Part shown: one piece after another, positions 15,743 to 20,333 of the stretch
Layout: each line of letters opens with the position of its first letter
Position numbering within the stretch: the first letter of the stretch is position 1
DNA from: JBBDWJ01 sp040902925
GTDB lineage: Bacteria > Acidobacteriota > Terriglobia > Bryobacterales > UBA6623
Direction of reading: 5' to 3'
Length of the DNA: 20,333 bases
Assembly: GCA_040902925.1 (NCBI GenBank)
Contig: JBBDWJ010000219.1
Coordinates: 1 to 20,333 of the forward strand
The notes under the pieces: model-generated
Databases searched by the model: none
The model's input: only the letters and a program-made list of their open reading frames with translations
What the model was told of the DNA's origin: nothing
Position numbers and translations under genes: made by a program

Positions 15743-15827
15743 GTCCCCAGGGGGACAGTCACCATGTTTCGCGCAGGAACCATCTAGCTCAAGCGCAATG
15801 TGTGTGCGAAACATGGTGACTGTCCCC
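15743..15827. repeat. Perfect 22-bp inverted repeat element inside the DUF1549-DUF1501 operon
   Basis: The arm at 15751-15772 (starting GGGGACAGTCACCATGTTTC) is repeated exactly in inverse orientation at 15806-15827, with 33 bases between. A small palindrome GTCCCC-AG-GGGGAC (15743-15756) sits at the left edge. Sequences of the 'ggggacagtcaccatgttt' type are, from memory, dispersed repeats near REP-associated tyrosine transposases. The element fills most of the 127-bp gap between two genes that are otherwise co-directional and probably co-transcribed. In the mRNA it would make a very stable hairpin. Confidence 0.75.
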
Positions 15828-15850
15828 TTTGCGCACGATTGCCTGTCCCA

Positions 15851-17677
15851 CTACAGGTTGTACAAAAACTCCACCAGATTCAGCAGCGCCCACTGCAGAT
15901 TCTGCGCTCCCTCGCGGCGGTCCTTGGATAACGCTTCGATCGAAACCGCCATCTCCTCCTCCGAAGGATCGCGCGCGATCGTCGCCAGGAACAACTCCTC
16001 GACGACGCGCCGGTCATCGCTATAGCTATCGAGAAGCCGCTGCACCAGGCTGTCTTTCTCCGCCAGCACGCGGTCGTTGACCACCGGCGAGCGCATCATC
16101 ATGATCGGCTGTAGCGGCGACGGCGTCAGCGGCGGTTGCGGCCCGGTGCGGTTTGCCTGTCCGAACGCCTGCATGAAAGTTTTCAGCTCGCCGCGCGGTT
16201 TCGGCAAACTCACCTGCATCGCCATCGGCACCGTTTCCGAACCGTCCTTGAAATTGCCCGGACGCCCGGTCGCCGTTGCGATCGCATCGTGCAATTCCTC
16301 GGCCGAGAGCATTCGCGCAAACTTGCGCGCATAGTATTTCGTGTAGTTGTCGCTCCACTCGCCCGGGAAGCGCGCCGAAAGCTGATAGGCGCTCGAATTG
16401 CAAATCGCCGTGAACAGCTTGTGCAGGCTGTAATCGTTCTCGCGGAAGTACCCGGCCAGCGCCGTCAGCAGTTCCGGATTTGAAGGCTGCGCGTCCCAAC
16501 CCTCGGGCAGGTTCTTTGGATCCTGCCGCGCCAGGTCGAACTCGTCATACGGCTCGACGATTCCAAAGCCCATCAGCTTCGCCCAGAACATGTTCACCGT
16601 GGCGCGGGCAAATTGCGGATTCGAAGTCAGCATGCGCGCCAGTTCATCGCGCGGATCGGCGTCGGCGTTCGGTTCTTCATCCGTCAGCAAAAACTTTGGC
16701 GATTCCGGCCCCCCGAGGCGCTGCATCCGGAGGATACTCGTACCCTCGCTGTCGTAACCCGGCCCCAGGTCGTCGATAATCGAATGCCCCATGATGGCTT
16801 CGGTATGCTCGACGTGCGGGATGTAGCGCGTGCGGCCCAGGAAAGCGGCCTGCTGGAAGAAATCCGTCCGCGCCCGCGTGCTCAGATAAACATTGACCTT
16901 CTCGAGATGGTCCGCCCCGTCATGGCACGAGATGCACGACAGGTTGATTCCCAAAAACACTTTGCCGAACTGAATCGTCAGCTCGTCGTGCGTATCGTTC
17001 TGATGGATCTTCGCCAGATCATCGCCGTGTTCCACCTGCCCCGGCTTGCCTTCGACGTGCTCGCGCACAATCTGATTCACCGACGCGACCACCACGTTGC
17101 TCTTGGCCGAGGAAGTGATCAAGCTGCTCACCAAATCGTCATAAGGGCGATCGGCGGCCAGGCTCTGCCGAAGCATGTAATGGAAAAGCTGGTAGGCCTT
17201 CATCTTGCCGTTGGCGCGCAAGGTGTCCATGAACTGATAGGCCCACTTGTCGACCCACTCGGGGCTCCCGACCAGCCGCGCAATCACACGCTCGCGTTTG
17301 TCGGCGGAATCGTCGGCAAGAAACTCGCGAATCTCGTTGGAGGAAGGTAGCCGTCCGGTCAGATCGAGCCGCACGCGGCGAAGGAATTCTCGGTCACTCG
17401 CCAGCGGAGCGTGCGGAATGCCGTCGCGCTCCATCTTGCCGAAGACGTGCTCGTCGATGAAATTGCGGTGGGGAACGGGCGCGGTGGAAACAGCATCGAG
17501 TCCGGCGGTGACGCGCTCGGTGACGACGCCGGCCTGTTGCGACTCCGGCGCGCGAAACATCGGCTCATGCGCTTGCGATGCGATCTTGGGGTCCGCAGAG
17601 GAGGATTTTTCCGCAGTACCGTTGCCGGCGGCAAAGCACACCACACCACTCAGCAAAAGCATTCCAAAGGCCTTCAT
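15851..17677 (-). CDS. DUF1549/DUF1553 exported protein with a CxxCH haem motif
   Basis: A 608-residue protein of the DUF1549-DUF1553 type (related to planctomycete-cytochrome-associated proteins). The signal peptide is MKAFGMLLLSGVVCFAAGNG. DUF1549 covers about 70-270: NFIDEHVFGKMERDGIPHAP, FLRRVRLDLTGRLPSSNEIR, and CISCHDG (248-254), a CxxCH motif of the kind that binds c-type haem. DUF1553 covers about 345-600, starting with DPRDELARMLTSNPQFARAT and VNMFWAKLMGFGIVEPYDEF. The separate N-terminal cytochrome domain found in larger relatives is absent. ATG 17677 has AAAGGAGG just upstream. The gene leads a probable operon with DUF1501 and the FGE-like gene, under the promoter at 17735-17763. 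The biochemical role of the family is not established. Confidence 0.92.
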   Translation of the reverse strand: MKAFGMLLLSGVVCFAAGNGTAEKSSSADPKIASQAHEPMFRAPESQQAGVVTERVTAGLDAVSTAPVPHRNFIDEHVFGKMERDGIPHAPLASDREFLRRVRLDLTGRLPSSNEIREFLADDSADKRERVIARLVGSPEWVDKWAYQFMDTLRANGKMKAYQLFHYMLRQSLAADRPYDDLVSSLITSSAKSNVVVASVNQIVREHVEGKPGQVEHGDDLAKIHQNDTHDELTIQFGKVFLGINLSCISCHDGADHLEKVNVYLSTRARTDFFQQAAFLGRTRYIPHVEHTEAIMGHSIIDDLGPGYDSEGTSILRMQRLGGPESPKFLLTDEEPNADADPRDELARMLTSNPQFARATVNMFWAKLMGFGIVEPYDEFDLARQDPKNLPEGWDAQPSNPELLTALAGYFRENDYSLHKLFTAICNSSAYQLSARFPGEWSDNYTKYYARKFARMLSAEELHDAIATATGRPGNFKDGSETVPMAMQVSLPKPRGELKTFMQAFGQANRTGPQPPLTPSPLQPIMMMRSPVVNDRVLAEKDSLVQRLLDSYSDDRRVVEELFLATIARDPSEEEMAVSIEALSKDRREGAQNLQWALLNLVEFLYNL

Positions 17678-17734
17678 GGGCCTCCTTTCCCCGCAACGAG
17701 CCCGTATGCGGTCCGCGAAGAACTGTTTGGCCCG

Positions 17735-17763
17735 ATTATGACTCCCAAGCTTTTTGATGTCAA
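17735..17763 (-). promoter_or_regulatory. Sigma70-type promoter for the DUF1549-DUF1501-FGE operon
   Basis: On the minus strand, TTGACA (17763-17758) and CATAAT (17740-17735) are separated by exactly 17 bases, matching 6/6 and 5/6 of the consensus. Transcription should start near 17728, giving a leader of about 50 nt. The rest of the gap up to 18050 contains no gene or clear repeat that I can support, and no obvious promoter for the divergent carbonic anhydrase gene. Confidence 0.65.
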
Positions 17764-18050
17764 CCAGTTAAATCGGTTCACCCGACCCGGCCGGCGCTGG
17801 ACAAGACCGCCGAGCCGGGGCCGGAGAAGGCGGTGGAACAGCCAGCACAACAGGGGAGTTTCACAGCGCCAGCAGGTCGCGGAAGGGCAAACCCCTTGAG
17901 CCGGAGTCGCGCCACGACTTATTCTAAGCGTGGGACGAGCCGAACCGGAATGCGAGGCTAAACCGGGGAGAGCGCCAAACAACGGCAACATCTGTCAGGT
18001 CTGGGACAGCGAGCGGGCGTCCAACGGCCAGCGCGTATTGAGGTGCTCAG

Positions 18051-18707
18051 TTGAAACGTTATCTGATGCTGTTTGTTTCTTGCTGCCTAGCGCTTGCCGC
18101 GCAGCAGCCGTCACCAGGGCCGCTAACGTCCGGCGACGCCTTGCGCCTGCTCAAGGAGGGCAACGAACGTTACCGTACGTCGCATCTGACGCATCCGCAC
18201 CAGTCGGCCGAGCGGCGAATACAGGTCTCGGCGGAACAACACCCTTTCGCGCAGGTGCTGGCCTGCTCGGACTCGCGCGTCCCTCCGGAAATCATCTTTG
18301 ATCAGGGGCTGGGCGACATCTTCGTCGTGCGAGTTGCCGGCAATACGGTCGATGACCTGGTGCAAGGCAGCCTGGAGTACGGGGCCGCGCATCTCAAGGT
18401 GCCGCTGATTGTCGTCCTGGGGCACCGTAGATGCGGAGCGGTCAGCGCTCTGGTGCACGCCGAGGAAGTACACGATCACATCGTCAGCCTGATGGCCGCC
18501 ATCTTTCCTTCGGTGTTGGCGACGCGCGGCCAGCCTGGCGACCCCGTCGAAAACGTCGTGCGGGCGAACGTGGTCCGCTCGGTGGACATGTTGCGAAACT
18601 CCTGGCCGACCCTTTATGCACTGTTAGAGTCGGGCAAGATTCAGATTGTCGGCGCCATCTACGATCTTGAAACAGGCACGGTAGAATGGCTCGAGCGGTC
18701 CAAGTAG
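18051..18707 (+). CDS. Exported beta-class carbonic anhydrase
   Basis: Carbonic anhydrase interconverts CO2 and bicarbonate. The 218-residue protein has the beta-class zinc site: CSDSRVPPE (Cys72, Asp74, Arg76) and GHRRCGA (His125, Cys128). With the Asp-Arg dyad this is the standard active-site set. The N-terminus (MKRYLMLFVSCCLALAAQQP) is a signal peptide, so the enzyme is probably periplasmic. I use TTG 18051 because GAGGTG lies six bases upstream and the codons give a proper lysine/arginine n-region; an ATG at 18066 would give a shorter start without positive residues. The pirin gene begins 38 bp downstream on the same strand, probably co-transcribed. The gene is divergent from the DUF1549 operon. 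Confidence 0.93.
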   Translation: MKRYLMLFVSCCLALAAQQPSPGPLTSGDALRLLKEGNERYRTSHLTHPHQSAERRIQVSAEQHPFAQVLACSDSRVPPEIIFDQGLGDIFVVRVAGNTVDDLVQGSLEYGAAHLKVPLIVVLGHRRCGAVSALVHAEEVHDHIVSLMAAIFPSVLATRGQPGDPVENVVRANVVRSVDMLRNSWPTLYALLESGKIQIVGAIYDLETGTVEWLERSK

Positions 18708-18745
18708 CGGACCGGTGCAGCTCCGGCGGCTACCACGAGGTCCCC

Positions 18746-19453
18746 ATGCCTAAACCCCTCGAAATCCTTCATCGCGACGACCTGCCCCGCGGCGGTTTCG
18801 CCGGTCTGCGCGAGCACCGCCTCGTCATGGACCCCAGCGCCTGGGGCCCCTACGCCAATCCCACGGCCTGGCCCGGCCTGGGCAGTTTCGTCTATCTCGC
18901 CGACGCCCGCTTCCAGCCGCACGGCGACACGCAACTCCACCCCCACAAGGAAATCGACGTCATCTCGGTGATGGTCGAAGGGCGCATCGCCCACGAAGGC
19001 TCGCTAGGCCACGGCGAACAAATCGCCGCCCCCGCGGTGCAAGTGCAGCGAGCCGGCGCCGAGGGCTTCAACCACAACGAGGTCAACCCCGACGACTCCG
19101 AAAATCGAATGATCCAGCTCTGGGCGCTGCCCGAAAACGACGGCGAGCGAGCCGGATACAAGGTCTACCAGCCCGAACCAGGCGCGGCGACGCGAGTCTA
19201 CGGCGGCCCCGCCGGTCAGAGCGAGACCTTCGCAAGCAAGACCGTGATTGATGTGGTGCTGCTAAAGGAGGGCGAGCCGTTCTCGATCCCCGGAGAGTTC
19301 ATGGCCTACATCACCAAAGGCGGCGGCCGCGTCAACGGACAGAGCGCGAAATTTGGCGGCGAAGTGAAAGACGGCGACCTGCTGCGCGGAGAAGACCTCG
19401 AATTTCAAGCTGCCAGCGACACCGAGCTAATCGCCATCCACCTGCTGAAGTAG
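18746..19453 (+). CDS. Pirin-family protein
   Basis: Pirins are cupin-fold, metal-binding proteins; some have quercetin 2,3-dioxygenase activity and others bind regulatory proteins. The 235-residue sequence has the two-cupin layout. The metal ligands of the first cupin are visible as HPH (His65, His67) and HNE (His110, Glu112), matching the His-His-His-Glu set of human pirin. Surrounding motifs are HPHKEIDVISVMVEGRIAHE and AVQVQRAGAEGFNHNE. ATG 18746 has GAGG seven bases upstream (18737-18740); the frame extends to 18686 inside the carbonic anhydrase gene, without support. It follows the carbonic anhydrase gene closely. A palindromic repeat begins at its last stop-codon base. Substrate unknown. 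Confidence 0.92.
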   Translation: MPKPLEILHRDDLPRGGFAGLREHRLVMDPSAWGPYANPTAWPGLGSFVYLADARFQPHGDTQLHPHKEIDVISVMVEGRIAHEGSLGHGEQIAAPAVQVQRAGAEGFNHNEVNPDDSENRMIQLWALPENDGERAGYKVYQPEPGAATRVYGGPAGQSETFASKTVIDVVLLKEGEPFSIPGEFMAYITKGGGRVNGQSAKFGGEVKDGDLLRGEDLEFQAASDTELIAIHLLK

Positions 19454-19474
19454 AACAGACAATCCTGTCTGTTC
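19453..19474. repeat. Palindromic repeat, family A copy 2
   Basis: GAACAGAC-AATCCT-GTCTGTTC forms an 8-bp stem with the same AATCCT loop as the copy at 12941-12960. The first base is the last base of the pirin stop codon. No T-tract follows, but such a hairpin could protect the mRNA 3' end. Confidence 0.7.
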
Positions 19475-19485
19475 ACTCCTACAGA

Positions 19486-19730
19486 AGGCCCCATCGTCGA
19501 GGCGAAGCTCCATTCGTTGATCTCAGCGCCGTAATGGGATACCGGTATAACCGGCTTACCCACCCCACCCTGGCGTGGCCGCCCAACGTGCGTGGCGCTG
19601 GTGGTTCCGGGATCGCTTACGGAGCCCCGTTCCGGGGCGGCCCCACCTAATAGCCCACGGCGTTCAGCCGTGGGTAAACCATCCCCAAAAACCAGCCGAG
19701 CCCTGGAAGGGCGGCACAATCCCAGAGGCG
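19486..19730. repeat. Composite intergenic repeat with several hairpins
   Basis: No gene is supported here. Three hairpins follow each other: GCCCCG-TTC-CGGGGC (19624-19638), CCCACGGC-GTTCA-GCCGTGGG (19654-19674) and GCCCT-GGA-AGGGC (19700-19712). Palindromes of the 'cccacggcgttcagccgtggg' and 'gccctggaagggc' types are, from memory, abundant dispersed repeats in Acidobacteria and Planctomycetes. Small ORFs across it give low-complexity peptides. Boundaries are approximate. Confidence 0.5.
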
Positions 19731-19746
19731 AAAGTCGCGCAAAGTC

Positions 19747-20014
19747 GGCTTGATTCGGGCTCTGACCTGCTCTGACCCCGATTGCGCTCCCAGTCCGGTG
19801 CGTGTCACCGATCTGCCGTCACCGATCTGTCTCACGTGTCAAAATTGATGAGCGATTCAAGCCTACGGAGCTCATCGAGGACCAACCCGAAGTCTGGCGG
19901 CTGGCCGAAGAACATCACGTTCATGTCCTGGTAGTCACGATCCAAGTCCGTGATTCGCGAATCTGAGTTGGGCAGCAACTTCAGGCTTGATTTCGGGCTC
20001 TGACCCCGATTGCG
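19747..20014. repeat. Direct repeats flanking a small gene fragment
   Basis: GGCTTGATTCGGGCTCTGAC (19747-19766) with CTCTGACCCCGATTGCG (19770-19786) recurs as one block at 19984-20014 (GGCTTGATTTCGGGCTCTGA, then CCCCGATTGCG). Between the copies, a 14-bp unit GTCACCGATCTGCC is tandemly duplicated (19804-19831, one change). The repeats bracket the fragment at 19832-19983. Confidence 0.6.
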
Positions 20015-20020
20015 TTTCAA
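19832..20020 (-). pseudogene. Fragment of a small unknown protein
   Basis: A 62-codon frame ends DLDRDYQDMNVMFFGQPPDF, followed by GLVLDELRRLESLIN. This resembles the C-terminal part of small proteins I have seen encoded beside nucleotidyltransferase (AbiEii-type) toxins, with an 'MIFGxPPxF...LExxIN' ending; the match is from memory and weak. The first ~12 codons are translated repeat sequence, so the natural N-terminus appears to be lost. No partner gene is present. Probably a relic, not a functional gene. Confidence 0.3.
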
Positions 20021-20168
20021 TTGCGTTTCATGTGGACTTTGTAATCACGTCGAATCCGCCGCGCCGGAGCAGTTTGCGTTCAGCAGGTCTAAAACTGAAG
20101 GGCGGGTACTAAATGCGATGAACGGCGACAAATCGCGAATCCACCACTATGTGCCGCGATCCCTCGTC

Positions 20169-20333
20169 TTAGTGAGTGCTTTTAGCTGATCTAGGCCCCT
20201 TGGTGTGCGAAAACGCTGCGCACCCATGTATCGAGGGAGAATCGGAAATAGCTCTATCGCCTCCGCTGAGCACCCATTGAATTTGGTAAAGGCTTGCCTC
20301 CAGGCCCAGCCGCTTGCGAACGATGGCGACCAG
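20169..20333 (-). pseudogene. C-terminal end of an IS4-type transposase, running off the window
   Basis: Read on the minus strand from the right edge, the open frame begins LVAIVRKRLGLEASLYQI, a close match to the conserved C-terminal segment of IS4-family DDE transposases (LVAIVKKRLxLxxSLYxILQILS). After this the usual ILQILS...FEKTP tail is not maintained: the sequence reads QWVLSGGDRAISDSPSIHGC and continues to a TAA at 20169-20171. Either the 3' end is frameshifted or replaced, or the copy is decayed. Only the end is visible, so I cannot tell whether the rest is intact. It marks an insertion sequence entering the window from the right. Confidence 0.55.

Noticed and set aside
17674..17991. 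ORF on the minus strand upstream of the DUF1549 gene
   Set aside because: It overlaps the strong promoter and the start of the real gene and gives a low-complexity Arg/Pro/Ser-rich product.
6960..19715. CRISPR array
   Set aside because: The many repeats are palindromes in ones and twos with no regular spacing, no spacers and no cas genes.

Overview
The window looks like chromosomal DNA of an acidobacterium, probably of the Solibacter/Bryobacterales type. The evidence is a PadR regulator followed by two ~890-residue 'acidobacterial duplicated orphan permeases' (ADOP) and the remnant of a third, a secreted DUF1549/DUF1553 + DUF1501 + FGE-like operon (common in Acidobacteria and Planctomycetes), high GC, and many short palindromic repeats between genes. 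This is inferred from gene content only.

Layout. (1) 1-3440, plus strand: the end of a flagellar cluster, with a 5'-truncated FliA/WhiG sigma factor, FliM, a FliN/FliY protein and a small membrane protein with a coiled coil and a DUF2802-like tail. A ~320-bp inverted-repeat element separates fliA from fliM. (2) 3612-4964, minus: a KamA-family radical SAM enzyme behind a strong sigma70-type promoter and a ~150-nt leader with two competing pairings. (3) 5182-6690, minus: a small secreted four-cysteine protein and a secreted aldose 1-epimerase, translationally coupled by an ATGA overlap. (4) 6777-12928, minus: padR-ADOP-ADOP-(ADOP remnant). The padR promoter carries an inverted repeat that brackets the -10 box, a likely autoregulatory operator. 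A REPIN-like element (two inverted palindromes) sits between the second ADOP and the remnant. (5) 12941-13468: palindromic repeats and a truncated PIN-domain (DUF3368) toxin. (6) 13512-17763, minus: promoter, then DUF1549/DUF1553, a 22-bp perfect inverted-repeat element, DUF1501, and an FGE/SUMF1-like protein. (7) 18051-19453, plus: an exported beta-carbonic anhydrase and a pirin. (8) 19453-20333: no intact gene; several repeat families, fragments that look like a small toxin-associated protein and a DUF4238 protein, and the C-terminal end of an IS4-type transposase running off the right edge.

How the genes work together: FliA, FliM and FliN/FliY belong to flagellar gene expression and the motor switch. 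PadR probably represses its own operon of MacB/FtsX-like permeases. The DUF1549/DUF1553 and DUF1501 proteins appear to be exported partners, joined here by an FGE-like protein that lacks one of the two catalytic cysteines. I did not find a clearly new multi-gene system. The observations I would check first are the kamA leader RNA, the unusual KamA active site, the PadR operator and the family of inverted-repeat elements. Family assignments come from reading motifs; no database search was run.
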